A DNA stretch of 64,000 nt from Flavobacterium ranwuense (GTDB taxonomy: Bacteria; Bacteroidota; Bacteroidia; Flavobacteriales; Flavobacteriaceae), in NCBI RefSeq assembly GCF_004349315.1, contig NZ_SMLH01000009.1, positions 62,001-126,000 on the forward strand. Reading direction: 5' to 3'. This document shows, one piece after another, positions 8,085 through 16,996 of the stretch (positions are counted from its first letter, which is position 1; every line of letters begins with the position of its first letter). Position numbers and translations under genes: made by a program. The notes under the pieces are model-generated. The model saw only the letters and a list, made by a program, of their open reading frames with translations. It did not search any database and was not told the origin of the DNA.

Positions 8085-8753
8085 ATGAGTAAAATCCCAG
8101 TTTATTTAATGCCAGGATTAGCGGCAAGTACTGCCATTTTTGAGCGAATTGCGCTTCCGGAGGATGCTTTTGAAATTCATCTTTTGGAATGGGAAATTCC
8201 TCTTGATAAAGAGTCTTTAGCGGATTATGCGAAGAGACTTACAGTTAAAATTAAACATGCTAATCCCGTTTTAATCGGAGTTTCGTTTGGAGGTATTTTG
8301 GTACAGGAAATGGCTAAATATGTTGAAGCTAGGAAAGTTATTATCATTTCGAGTGTCAAAAGTAATGTGGAATTTCCCAGAAGAATGAAAATTGCTAAAA
8401 CTACCAAAGCCTATAAATTAATTCCCATGAATCTGATTGCAAATATTGAGAGTCTTGCTAAGTTTTCCTTTGGCGAAAAAGTAAATCAAAGACTTAAGCT
8501 TTACGAGAAATTTCTCTCGGTTCGAGATATTCGTTATTTGAATTGGGCGGTGGAGCAGGTGATTTTATGGAACAGAACTGCTGCAGATGAAAAAGTAATC
8601 CACATTCATGGAGATATGGATGATGTTTTTCCTATAAAATATATCAAGAATTGTGTCGTTGTAAAAGGAGGGACGCATATAATGATTTTGAACAAATACA
8701 AATGGTTGAATGAAAATTTACCTTCCATTATATTGGGAACAGAAAAAGAGTAA
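8085..8753 (+). CDS. Alpha/beta hydrolase
   Basis: The 222-residue cytoplasmic protein begins MSKIPVYLMPGLAAS. The nucleophile elbow is GVSFGG with Ser67. HGDMDDVFP probably supplies the acid, and GGTHIM supplies the histidine near the C-terminus, completing a catalytic triad. The lid segment is short. The substrate is unknown. It lies 41 bases upstream of the lytic transglycosylase gene on the same strand, so the two may share a transcript, but no functional link is evident. Confidence 0.85.
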   Translation: MSKIPVYLMPGLAASTAIFERIALPEDAFEIHLLEWEIPLDKESLADYAKRLTVKIKHANPVLIGVSFGGILVQEMAKYVEARKVIIISSVKSNVEFPRRMKIAKTTKAYKLIPMNLIANIESLAKFSFGEKVNQRLKLYEKFLSVRDIRYLNWAVEQVILWNRTAADEKVIHIHGDMDDVFPIKYIKNCVVVKGGTHIMILNKYKWLNENLPSIILGTEKE

Positions 8754-8794
8754 ACGCACTTTTATAACTATATGAAAGGCATAAAAAAGAAAAA

Positions 8795-9688
8795 ATGAAA
8801 TTAATTAATAAAGTTGCCTTGGTCCTTACCGTGATTTTTGCGAGCGGTGTATTTATTTTTGCTGCTAAAAATCCGAACGAAGAAAAAGAGGTAGCAAAAG
8901 AAATTGCTAGTGATTTTCCTGTAAAATTGGATTTTGCAGGTGAAGAAACTCCCTTGAAAATATCGGATGTAAAAGAGCGTTTGGACAGAGAGTTGCTGGT
9001 AAATGTAAATCTGCATGCGTCCACTATTTTAGCTATAAAAAGAGCGAATCGTGCTTTTCCTGTAATTGAGCCTATTTTAAAAAAGAACGGTATTCCGGAT
9101 GATTTTAAATATCTGGCAGTTATAGAAAGTGGATTAGTAAATGTGGTTTCGCCAGCAGGAGCAAGAGGAATTTGGCAATTCATGCCTGATACAGCCAAGG
9201 AGCGCGGAATGGAAGTCAATGAAAATGTGGATCAGCGCTATGATTTAGAAAAATCAACGCATGCGGCTTGCAGTTATTTTTTGAGTGCCAAAGGAAAATT
9301 TGGAAGCTGGACCTTGGCGGCAGCTTCTTATAACGGAGGAATGACAGGTGTGAATAAACAAATTGGCATCCAAAAAGTATCTAATTATTATGATTTGTTG
9401 CTTACCGAAGAAACGTCTCGCTATGTTTTCAGGATTTTAGCTTTGAAAGAAATCATGACGAATCCTGTGAAATATGGATTTACCATTGCTCCGGAAGATT
9501 TATATGGAATTTTGCCAACTCGAAAAATTGAAATTGATAGTACAATTACAGATTTGGCTGATTTTGCTAAAAGTGAAGGGATTAACTATAAGATTTTGAA
9601 AATTCACAATCCTTGGCTCAGGGAAACTAAATTAATAAATGATACCGGTAAAAAATACCAAATCGAGATTCCTTTGAAGGGGTATTAA
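8795..9688 (+). CDS. Membrane-anchored lytic transglycosylase (SLT domain)
   Basis: The 297-residue protein has an N-terminal hydrophobic segment (VALVLTVIFASGVFIFAA) and an SLT domain (about 95-220). The catalytic glutamate is Glu111 in VIESGL, followed by SPAGARGIWQFMPDTA and AAASYNGG, the family signatures. It would cleave the MurNAc-GlcNAc bond in the periplasm with formation of anhydro-MurNAc. The C-terminal part (about 245-297, LADFAKSEGINY...HNPWL) resembles a degenerate LysM-like module; full MltD-type LysM repeats are absent. Confidence 0.9.
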   Translation: MKLINKVALVLTVIFASGVFIFAAKNPNEEKEVAKEIASDFPVKLDFAGEETPLKISDVKERLDRELLVNVNLHASTILAIKRANRAFPVIEPILKKNGIPDDFKYLAVIESGLVNVVSPAGARGIWQFMPDTAKERGMEVNENVDQRYDLEKSTHAACSYFLSAKGKFGSWTLAAASYNGGMTGVNKQIGIQKVSNYYDLLLTEETSRYVFRILALKEIMTNPVKYGFTIAPEDLYGILPTRKIEIDSTITDLADFAKSEGINYKILKIHNPWLRETKLINDTGKKYQIEIPLKGY

Positions 9689-9715
9689 CTGATTTTTTGA
9701 ACCATATAAGGCATT

Positions 9716-10118
9716 TAAGGAAATATGACTGTCCGTTACGAATGCCAAAAAAAATATTTCAATCTCTGTATTAAAATTCAAGCTTACAAAAGTGCTTTGT
9801 AAATACCTGTAAATATTGAATTTAACAAAGAAAACATTGTAATTCTTAAACAGTGAGGTTTAGAGGTTAAGAGATGCTGGCTTTTTTCTGTTTTAAGAAT
9901 GAGATTTTTTTTTTAAACAAGAAATAAAGATATCAAGCGGCATTCACGACATTCAGTGATTTTTTTAAGAATTTGTTGAAAAAATTGACTCTTAATCTCA
10001 TTGTTGATGATAGTAAAAAAATAATCATGGTCTGTTTAGCAGGACAGTCATATAAGGAAATATAAGTCACGTAAAAACTAAAATCAGCAATTGCTTAAAT
10101 GAACTTATATTTCTTATA
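9716..10118. repeat. Repeat-bearing spacer with 12-bp inverted ends
   Basis: The 540-base gap between the transglycosylase gene and the TPR gene has no conserved reading frame. ATATGACTGTCC (9723-9734) recurs inverted as GGACAGTCATAT (10042-10053), enclosing 307 bases. TAAGGAAATAT occurs directly repeated at 9716-9726 and 10053-10063. TATAAGGAAATATAAG (10051-10066) is nearly matched in inverted form by ACTTATATTTCTTATA (10103-10118). It could be a decayed non-autonomous element or an intergenic palindromic repeat. Confidence 0.5.
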
Positions 10119-10178
10119 GGGTTGATTTTAAAAATGTGAAGTAGTTCTGTTCTTGCGAAAAGTAGAATAGGAACCAAA

Positions 10179-10216
10179 TAAAAAAAGGGCCAAATGTGTA
10201 TCATTTGCCCCTTTTT
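10179..10216 (-). terminator. Terminator of the TPR protein gene
   Basis: On the minus strand GGGGCAAAT pairs with ATTTGGCCC around a short loop, followed by a run of seven T. It lies just past the stop at 10232. Confidence 0.8.
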
Positions 10217-10231
10217 CGATAATTATAAAAA

Positions 10232-10747
10232 TTATATTTTCTTCATTTGTTCTTTCATCATCACAATCTGTTCTTTCAACATATTTTGTTTGTCTAATTT
10301 TTTAGCTTCATTCAATAAGGTAGTAGCCTCTAATTTCCTTCTGCGTGTCATTGCAACTCCGGCTAAATTCAATTTGGCTACAGCCAAATCCATATCCATT
10401 GATAATCCTAACTCAATTGCTTTTTTGAAATATTTCTCCGCTTGATTGATATTTGTTTGCGAAAGCATGATTCCGTGCAGGTAATTAAAGTATCCTTGTT
10501 GTTTTTGTACCAAAGCTGTTTCTGGGTTTTTGATGTAAGCCAACCATTTTTTAGCACCTTCAAAATCTTGTTTTCTTAGTTTTAAGAAGGCTAATAAGAT
10601 GAATTCGTTTTTAAAGTAAAGGAAAATAGGAAATGCACTCAATAATATAAGGAAAATTCCATTACCGATATTGCTTTCTGTAAATTGCCAAATGCCAGTA
10701 ATGATAATTAGTCCGGCGATAATAAGTTTAATATTTCTGTGAAACAT
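10232..10747 (-). CDS. Membrane-anchored TPR-like protein
   Basis: The 171-residue protein has two hydrophobic segments near the N-terminus (IKLIIAGLIIITGIW and GIFLILLSAFPIFLYF). A helical cytoplasmic part follows, with TPR-like repeats: QGYFNYLHGIMLSQTNINQAEKYFKKAIELG-type spacing at about 83-117, then AVAKLNLAGVAMTRRRKLEAT. TPR domains usually mediate protein contacts. It is conserved in outline in flavobacteria but no function is assigned. It is divergent from rpmH. Confidence 0.75.
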   Translation of the reverse strand: MFHRNIKLIIAGLIIITGIWQFTESNIGNGIFLILLSAFPIFLYFKNEFILLAFLKLRKQDFEGAKKWLAYIKNPETALVQKQQGYFNYLHGIMLSQTNINQAEKYFKKAIELGLSMDMDLAVAKLNLAGVAMTRRRKLEATTLLNEAKKLDKQNMLKEQIVMMKEQMKKI

Positions 10748-10810
10748 AGTGTGATTATTTTAAGATCACAAATATAGTAAAATGAATTGAAAATATTTTT
10801 ACAAAACTGC

Positions 10811-10840
10811 TTGTGAGAAAAAAAAGTCTTTGTATATTTG
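10811..10840 (+). promoter_or_regulatory. Promoter of rpmH
   Basis: TTG (10811-10813) and TATATTTG (10833-10840) are spaced by 19 bases. The expected leader is about 65 nt. Confidence 0.7.
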
Positions 10841-10911
10841 CACTCGGTTTTAGAATAACAGTTATTCAAAAATAGGAAGACATATAAATAAGATTTTAAA
10901 GATACAAAGCA

Positions 10912-11073
10912 ATGAGCAAAAGAACGTTTCAACCATCGAAAAGAAAAAGAAGAAATAAGCACGGATTTATGGACAGAATGGCTTCTGCTAATGGAAGAAA
11001 AGTTCTTGCGCGTAGAAGAGCTAAAGGAAGACATAAATTGACTGTTTCTTGCGAACCAAGACACAAAAAATAA
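10912..11073 (+). CDS. rpmH: 50S ribosomal protein L34
   Basis: This 53-residue gene encodes [19 protein letters not shown], then [18 protein letters not shown], the unmistakable L34 sequence. L34 is a very basic early-assembly protein of the large subunit. It has its own promoter and terminator. The usual neighbours rnpA and dnaA are absent, so this is a standalone copy. An open frame on the opposite strand here (10708-11088) is only its shadow. Confidence 0.98.
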   Translation: MSKRTFQPSKRKRRNKHGFMDRMASANGRKVLARRRAKGRHKLTVSCEPRHKK

Positions 11074-11092
11074 TGTTTCTATAAACATAAAT

Positions 11093-11126
11093 AAGGCGTT
11101 ACTTTTTTTAGTATCGCCTTTTTTTA
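11093..11126 (+). terminator. Terminator after rpmH
   Basis: AAGGCGTTACT and AGTATCGCCTT pair with one mismatch around a T-rich loop, followed by a T run. Confidence 0.8.
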
Positions 11127-11230
11127 TACCTATTCGTTAAAAAAAGTTTAAGATTTACAGTTAAAGGGTTTGAGTTCAGTAACTTTAATCTTTTGAAAAC
11201 AACAACTACACAACACAATAATACCATACA

Positions 11231-14083
11231 ATGCCAAAAGATACATCCATAAAATCAGTTTTAATAATAGGTTCAGGTCCTATTGTTATTGGTCAAGCGT
11301 GCGAATTTGATTATGCAGGTTCTCAATCTGCCCGTTCTATTCGTGAAGAAGGAATTGAAGTTATTTTGATAAACTCCAATCCGGCAACAATTATGACCGA
11401 CCCAACCATGGCCGATCATGTTTATTTGAAGCCATTAACGACGAAATCAATTATCGAAATCCTTAAAGCCCATCCTCAAATTGATGCAGTTTTACCTACC
11501 ATGGGAGGACAAACCGCTTTAAACTTGTGTCTGGAAGCAGATGAAAAAGGAATTTGGCAGGATTTCGGAGTAAAGTTGATAGGTGTTGATGTCAATGCCA
11601 TTAATATTACGGAAGACAGAGAACAGTTCAAACAATTGCTTAAAAAAATTGGGGTGCCTTCTGCACCTGCAGAAATATGTACTTCATATCTTAGGGGAAA
11701 AGAAATTGCTCAGGAATTTGGTTTTCCATTAGTAATTCGTCCTTCGTTTACACTTGGAGGAACCGGAGCTGCTATTGTCTATAAAAAAGAAGATTTTGAT
11801 GAACTTTTAACCAGAGGTTTAGAAGCATCACCAATTCACGAAGTTTTAATTGATAAAGCTTTAATGGGTTGGAAAGAATATGAATTGGAACTTTTGAGAG
11901 ATAAAAACGATAATGTTGTAATTATCTGTTCTATCGAAAATATGGACCCAATGGGAATTCATACGGGAGATTCAATCACGGTTGCGCCTGCGATGACTTT
12001 GTCTGATACGACTTTTCAAAAAATGCGTGATATGGCAATCTTGATGATGCGCAGCATCGGAAACTTTGCCGGAGGTTGTAATGTGCAGTTTGCCGTTTCA
12101 CCTGACGATAAAGAAGATATAGTAGCGATTGAAATCAATCCTCGTGTATCTCGTTCATCCGCTTTGGCATCAAAAGCAACGGGTTATCCTATTGCAAAAA
12201 TTGCTTCCAAACTGGCTTTGGGATATAACTTAGACGAATTACAAAATCAAATCACCAAATCGACTTCGGCTTTATTCGAACCAACTTTGGATTATGTGAT
12301 TGTGAAAATTCCACGTTGGAACTTTGATAAATTTGAAGGAGCTGACAGAACATTGGGACTTCAAATGAAATCCGTTGGAGAGGTAATGGGAATTGGACGT
12401 TCGTTCCAGGAAGCGTTGCACAAAGCCACTCAATCATTGGAAATCAAAAGGAATGGATTAGGTGCTGATGGAAAAGGATACACTAACTACGAGCAGATTA
12501 TCGAGAAACTTACTTTTGCGAGTTGGGATCGTGTTTTTGTAATTTATGATGCTATCGCGATGGGAATTCCGTTGAGTCGCATTCATGAAATTACCAAAAT
12601 CGATATGTGGTTCTTGAAACAATACGAAGAACTTTATACGTTAGAAAAAGAAATTTCAAACTATAAAGTAGATTCTTTGCCAAGAGAATTATTGTTGGAA
12701 GCGAAACAAAAAGGTTTTGCAGACAGACAAATCGCGCACATGGTAGGTTGCTTGGAAAGCCAAGTGCATACGTTGCGTACTACAATGAACATCAATCGTG
12801 TATTCAAATTAGTGGATACTTGTGCGGCGGAGTTCAAAGCAAAAACGCCTTATTACTATTCGACTTTTGAAGCCGAAATAGAAAAAGCGGACGGAACACG
12901 TTACGTTGACAACGAAAGTATAGTTACTGATAAAAAGAAAATAATTGTTCTTGGGTCAGGCCCAAATAGAATTGGACAAGGAATCGAATTTGATTATTCT
13001 TGTGTTCACGGTGTGCTTGCCGCCAAAGAATGTGGCTACGAAACCATCATGATCAACTGTAATCCGGAAACGGTTTCGACTGATTTTGATACAGCCGATA
13101 AATTATATTTCGAACCGGTTTTCTGGGAACATATTTACGATATTATCCAACACGAGAAACCAGAAGGTGTTATCGTGCAATTAGGAGGGCAAACGGCTCT
13201 TAAATTGGCTGAAAAATTGTCTAAATACGGTATTAAAATTATAGGAACGAGTTTTGATGCTTTGGATTTAGCCGAAGACAGAGGACGTTTCTCTGAACTT
13301 TTAACCGATTTGAAAATCCCTTTCCCACAATTTGGTATCGCCGAAACGGCTGACGAAGCTTCGGCTTTAGCGGATGTTTTAGACTTTCCATTATTGATTC
13401 GTCCTTCGTACGTGTTGGGTGGTCAGGGAATGAAAATTGTAATCAACAAACAAGAATTAGAAGAACACGTAATCAATTTATTGAAAACGATTCCAGGAAA
13501 TAAATTGCTTTTAGACCATTATTTAGATGGTGCAATAGAAGCCGAAGCCGATGCAATTTGCGATGGCGAAAATGTGTACATCATAGGAATTATGGAGCAT
13601 ATCGAACCTTGCGGAGTACACTCTGGAGATAGTAACGCGACTTTGCCACCATTTAACTTAGGGGAGTTTGTCATGCAACAAATAAAAGACCATACCAAGA
13701 ATATTGCGTTGGCTTTGAGAACGGTTGGTTTAATAAATATTCAGTTTGCGATTAAAGATGATATCGTTTATATTATTGAAGCGAATCCTAGAGCCTCTCG
13801 TACGGTTCCTTTTATTGCGAAAGCTTACGGAGAACCTTATGTGAATTATGCGACTAAAGTAATGTTAGGCCACAATAAAGTAACCGACTTTACTTTCAAC
13901 CCACAGTTGAAAGGATATGCCATCAAGCAACCGGTTTTCTCTTTCAGTAAGTTCCATAATGTAAATAAAGCATTAGGACCGGAAATGAAATCAACAGGAG
14001 AAAGCATCTTGTTTATTGATGATTTGAAGGACGATCAGTTCTACGAATTGTACTCCAGAAGAAAAATGTATTTGAGTAAATAA
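11231..14083 (+). CDS. carB: Carbamoyl-phosphate synthase large subunit, short form
   Basis: The 950-residue enzyme subunit makes carbamoyl phosphate from ammonia (delivered by CarA), bicarbonate and two ATP, for arginine and pyrimidine synthesis. Two homologous ATP-grasp halves are visible: the first starts VLIIGSGPIVIGQACEFDYAG, the second (about 575 on) starts IIVLGSGPNRIGQGIEFDYS. Both halves keep the PSFTLGGTG / PSYVLGGQG loops and the EINPRVSRSS / EANPRASRT metal-site segments. The protein stops soon after the second ATP-grasp, so the MGS-like regulatory domain (about 120 residues in the 1073-residue E. coli protein) is missing. carA is not adjacent. Confidence 0.97.
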   Translation: MPKDTSIKSVLIIGSGPIVIGQACEFDYAGSQSARSIREEGIEVILINSNPATIMTDPTMADHVYLKPLTTKSIIEILKAHPQIDAVLPTMGGQTALNLCLEADEKGIWQDFGVKLIGVDVNAINITEDREQFKQLLKKIGVPSAPAEICTSYLRGKEIAQEFGFPLVIRPSFTLGGTGAAIVYKKEDFDELLTRGLEASPIHEVLIDKALMGWKEYELELLRDKNDNVVIICSIENMDPMGIHTGDSITVAPAMTLSDTTFQKMRDMAILMMRSIGNFAGGCNVQFAVSPDDKEDIVAIEINPRVSRSSALASKATGYPIAKIASKLALGYNLDELQNQITKSTSALFEPTLDYVIVKIPRWNFDKFEGADRTLGLQMKSVGEVMGIGRSFQEALHKATQSLEIKRNGLGADGKGYTNYEQIIEKLTFASWDRVFVIYDAIAMGIPLSRIHEITKIDMWFLKQYEELYTLEKEISNYKVDSLPRELLLEAKQKGFADRQIAHMVGCLESQVHTLRTTMNINRVFKLVDTCAAEFKAKTPYYYSTFEAEIEKADGTRYVDNESIVTDKKKIIVLGSGPNRIGQGIEFDYSCVHGVLAAKECGYETIMINCNPETVSTDFDTADKLYFEPVFWEHIYDIIQHEKPEGVIVQLGGQTALKLAEKLSKYGIKIIGTSFDALDLAEDRGRFSELLTDLKIPFPQFGIAETADEASALADVLDFPLLIRPSYVLGGQGMKIVINKQELEEHVINLLKTIPGNKLLLDHYLDGAIEAEADAICDGENVYIIGIMEHIEPCGVHSGDSNATLPPFNLGEFVMQQIKDHTKNIALALRTVGLINIQFAIKDDIVYIIEANPRASRTVPFIAKAYGEPYVNYATKVMLGHNKVTDFTFNPQLKGYAIKQPVFSFSKFHNVNKALGPEMKSTGESILFIDDLKDDQFYELYSRRKMYLSK

Positions 14084-14103
14084 TACTTGAATTTAGTATA
14101 TGT

Positions 14104-14128
14104 AAAAAGCCCCGTTTGGGGCTTTTTT
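14104..14128 (+). terminator. Terminator after carB
   Basis: AAAAAGCCCC and GGGGCTTTTT form a 10-bp stem with a GTTT loop. Confidence 0.9.
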
Positions 14129-14139
14129 GTGGGATAGTG

Positions 14140-14345
14140 TTTTATTTGCTTATAGTTACGGGGTCAAAGTCAGAGACATTTGCCCAGCGTATACAGACTA
14201 ACTCTTCGTAGAGCGGGGTGGGACGCTCGCACCAGCAGGGTCAGTGCTTTGCGATGGTGGAGAATTATTAAACACTGATGCAAATATGCATAAATGTCCA
14301 ATTAAGCACTGTTTCTCTACTATTGTAAACCCCTATTAGCGGTAT
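14140..14345. other. Compositionally distinct noncoding spacer
   Basis: The spacer between carB and the next gene is locally G+C-rich compared with its surroundings (for example GAGCGGGGTGGGACGCTCGC at about 14211-14230). It contains imperfect inverted segments (GTGGAGAA near 14257 and TTCTCTAC near 14312). No reading frame or known RNA was recognised. It may be a remnant of inserted DNA. Confidence 0.35.
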
Positions 14346-14348
14346 GTT

Positions 14349-15041
14349 TTATTCAAATGTTGATGCCGCTTCCAAAATCAGCGCTGTTACTTCTTTTGGG
14401 TGAGATGCCAAAGAGGCGTGTCCTGCGCCAAGATTAATGATTTTTTTAGGATTCATTCTTTCTGCCATTTCTTTCTGAGTTACTGGTGGTATCATATTGT
14501 CTTGATTGGAAATTTGATACCAACTCGGTTTTGTTTTCCACGCTGGTGTACCTGCTATGTCGCCAAAGCATTGGCTGTGGATTGGTCTTTGCGATAAAGA
14601 CATTACCAAGGTGTCTTCCTCATTTAAGTCTTGGCAGAAATTTTTGTGATATTCATCATATTTAATCCATAAAAATCCTTTAGCATCGGGGTAAATACTG
14701 GCTCCTCCCGAGGAAGCTCGTCGACCTAAAAGTGCGCCTAAACTGTCACCTGCATCGGGTGCAAATGCAGCAATGAATACCAAGCCGACAACTTTGTCGT
14801 GGTTTCCTGCTCCTGAAATTACTGCTCCTCCGTAAGAATGTCCCACCAATAGGACTTTTTCGTCTTGTGCATCAATTAAATCGTTTGTTTTGTTGATGTC
14901 ATCTTGCAATGAGGTTAAAGGATTTTGAACGCTACGTACTTTATAACCTTCTTTTACCAATGCAGGAATTACGTGTTGCCAATGGGAGCCATCGCCCCAA
15001 GCACCATGGACCAAAATAATGGTCAAGTCTTTTGTTGCCAT
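14349..15041 (-). CDS. Alpha/beta hydrolase (esterase-like)
   Basis: The 230-residue protein begins MATKDLTIILVHGAWGDGSHW, the HG oxyanion segment. GHSYGG holds Ser69, SNQDNMIPP the probable acid and GAGHASLASHP the histidine. This is the compact AB_hydrolase_6 group, which includes esterases and hydroxynitrile-lyase-like enzymes; the substrate is unknown. It lies downstream of the Crp-like regulator on the same strand and has its own -7 box. The regulator may control it, which is inference from position. Confidence 0.87.
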   Translation of the reverse strand: MATKDLTIILVHGAWGDGSHWQHVIPALVKEGYKVRSVQNPLTSLQDDINKTNDLIDAQDEKVLLVGHSYGGAVISGAGNHDKVVGLVFIAAFAPDAGDSLGALLGRRASSGGASIYPDAKGFLWIKYDEYHKNFCQDLNEEDTLVMSLSQRPIHSQCFGDIAGTPAWKTKPSWYQISNQDNMIPPVTQKEMAERMNPKKIINLGAGHASLASHPKEVTALILEAASTFE

Positions 15042-15069
15042 AATTTTTATTTTTTAAATTGTTATAACA

Positions 15070-15077
15070 CAAAGCTA
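15070..15077 (-). promoter_or_regulatory. Putative -7 box of the esterase-like gene
   Basis: On the minus strand TAGCTTTG matches TAnnTTTG, about 30 bases before the start codon. Upstream, CACTTAA occurs twice as a direct repeat (near 15080 and 15101), a possible regulator contact. Confidence 0.5.
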
Positions 15078-15109
15078 TCCACTTAAAATTCAATAAACAT
15101 TCACTTAAG

Positions 15110-15685
15110 TTAATTAGTAGAAATCCGTTTTCTTATTCTGCTAAGAGATTGTGGCGTAATACCCAAAAAGCTTGCAATGTGTTTTTGGTGGATTTGTTGG
15201 AAAACCAATGGGTTTTCTTTTAATAGATTCTTATATCGTTTTTCAGGGGTATAGTATAGTAAGTCTTCGATTCTTTTTTTTGCATCAAGATATAATTTTT
15301 CTGTCATTTTTCGACCGAATTCCTGCCAATAAGCTTCTTTGTTATATAATTTTTGTAAATCATCCTTATGTAAAAGCAAAAGTTCTGATTTGTGAATTGC
15401 TTGTATGTTTAATTTTGATTTTTTGTCACACAATATACTTTCATAATCAGTAAAGAATTGATTATGAAAATGAAAAATAAAGCTTATGTCATTACCATTT
15501 TCATTGTTATAAAAACTTCTCATCGTACCGTTTTTTACAAAACCAATATACTGGCATTTCTCTTCCTGTTGTAAAAAGAACTCTGATTTTCCAAGCGTAA
15601 TACTTTTCAAAAGAGAAAAAAACTCTTCAAAATGTTCAACATCTACTTGAAACAGGCCACCGTATTTTTGAAAGTTATCAGACAT
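15110..15685 (-). CDS. Crp/Fnr family transcriptional regulator
   Basis: The 191-residue protein is taken from the ATG at 15685 (MSDNFQKYGG); a longer frame starts at a TTG and is less likely. Residues 20-110 form a cyclic-nucleotide-binding-like beta barrel (FVKNGTMRSFYNNENG, SFIFHFHNQFF). The C-terminal helix-turn-helix is IHQKHIASFLGITPQSLSRIRK, a typical Crp recognition helix. No Fe-S cysteines of Fnr type are seen. The binding pocket is of the divergent flavobacterial kind, and its ligand is unknown. Neighbours on both sides are hydrolases on the same strand, possible targets. Confidence 0.88.
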   Translation of the reverse strand: MSDNFQKYGGLFQVDVEHFEEFFSLLKSITLGKSEFFLQQEEKCQYIGFVKNGTMRSFYNNENGNDISFIFHFHNQFFTDYESILCDKKSKLNIQAIHKSELLLLHKDDLQKLYNKEAYWQEFGRKMTEKLYLDAKKRIEDLLYYTPEKRYKNLLKENPLVFQQIHQKHIASFLGITPQSLSRIRKRISTN

Positions 15686-15771
15686 TTTTTTATCGCTATT
15701 AAATGTAGCCAAATTCGCTATTGCTTTGTGTTTACAAAATATTTGAACTTTTACATAACATAATTCTGAAA

Positions 15772-16665
15772 TTATTTCTTCTTCAATTTCTCCTTGAAAA
15801 AATCAATGGTTCGTGTCCACGATAAAGTGGCGGCTTTTTCATCATATCTGGGAGTCGTATTGTTATGAAAACCATGATTCACTCCGGGATAGAAATAAGC
15901 GGTGTGTTCTACTTTGTTCTTTTTAAGTATAGCTTCAAATGCAGGCCAACCCTCATTTACGCGAGTGTCTAAACTTGCATACTGCGCCATAATGGGTGTT
16001 TTTATTTTTTCGGCTTCTTCGGCAGTGGGTTGTCCTCCGTAATAGGGAACTGCGGCGCATAAATCTGGGATTTTGACCGCCATCATATTGGCAATCCAAC
16101 CGCCAAAACAAAATCCTACCACACCGATATGACCATTACAATCTTTGTGTAATTTTAAGTATTCATAAGCTGCAATGAAGTCTTCGAGCATTTCTTCACG
16201 GGTACGTTTTTTCTGTAATTCCCTTCCCGCATCATCATTCCCTGGATAACCGCCCAGTGGAGATAAGGCATCGGGTGCCAAAGTGATGAATCCTTCCACG
16301 GCAGCTCTTCGTCCTACATCTTCAATATACGGATTCAGTCCACGGTTTTCATGTACAACAATAATTCCCGGTAATTTTTTTTTGGTTCCTGTGGGTTGGG
16401 ATAAAAGACCTTTGATTTTTCCACCGCCTTTAGGAGAATCGTAGATTATAAATTCTGATTTCAGCCTTGGATCACCGGGTTTAATCAAAATAGAATCCAG
16501 GTAATTTGGTGTCATAAAGCTAAGAAGTGACGGAAGCGTAAGCGTTCCTACCGCAAACAAGGATAGTTTCTCGACGAATTGTCTTCTTTCAATTTTGTTA
16601 TGGGCGTAGTCATCGTATAAGTCAAATACTTCCTGACTGATATCTTCTTTGGTTAGTTTTTTCAT
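15772..16665 (-). CDS. Dienelactone hydrolase family protein with Tat-like leader
   Basis: The 297-residue protein has a leader with ERRQFVEKLSLFAVGTLTLPSLLSF (residues 26-50, split here only as a landmark): paired arginines and a hydrophobic core as in Tat signals. The hydrolase domain shows HENRG (Glu106), GFCFGG with Cys186 as nucleophile, and PGVNHGFHN with His264. These are the Cys-Asp-His triad and glutamate of dienelactone hydrolases. Export to the periplasm is likely. The true substrate is unknown, as the family acts on many esters and lactones. Confidence 0.88.
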   Translation of the reverse strand: MKKLTKEDISQEVFDLYDDYAHNKIERRQFVEKLSLFAVGTLTLPSLLSFMTPNYLDSILIKPGDPRLKSEFIIYDSPKGGGKIKGLLSQPTGTKKKLPGIIVVHENRGLNPYIEDVGRRAAVEGFITLAPDALSPLGGYPGNDDAGRELQKKRTREEMLEDFIAAYEYLKLHKDCNGHIGVVGFCFGGWIANMMAVKIPDLCAAVPYYGGQPTAEEAEKIKTPIMAQYASLDTRVNEGWPAFEAILKKNKVEHTAYFYPGVNHGFHNNTTPRYDEKAATLSWTRTIDFFKEKLKKK

Positions 16666-16996
16666 AGCATTTATTTTGATTCAACTAATTTAGGAAAAAA
16701 AGCGATTGTTTTATCAAACTCCAAAAATGCCGTTTTAAGGAATTGGCAATTGTAAATTTACTTTTAAGTTTTTTCTTTCTTTTTTTTAAAATAGCGAGAT
16801 TGATTCTTTTTTACTATTTTAGTAAAGGATTAAGCTTGGGATTAGAGCGCAATGTATACTCTTAAGATTCACATTTTTTAGCACTATTTTTTTAAAATCT
16901 TTAAAATCGCATTAATAAATAATTGGCATATTGAAAATATAGAGATGTTATTCTTCTAAATGGTATTAACTAAGTCTTTCTAACATAAAAATAGAT
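16666..16996. other. Intergenic spacer, nothing recognised
   Basis: This AT-rich divergent spacer must hold the promoters of the dienelactone hydrolase and FIST genes. No clear TAnnTTTG box at a suitable distance, hairpin or reading frame was found. Confidence 0.4.

Noticed and set aside
10708..11088. 126-codon minus-strand frame over the rpmH region
   Set aside because: It is the antisense shadow of rpmH; the plus-strand L34 sequence is unmistakable and has a promoter and terminator.
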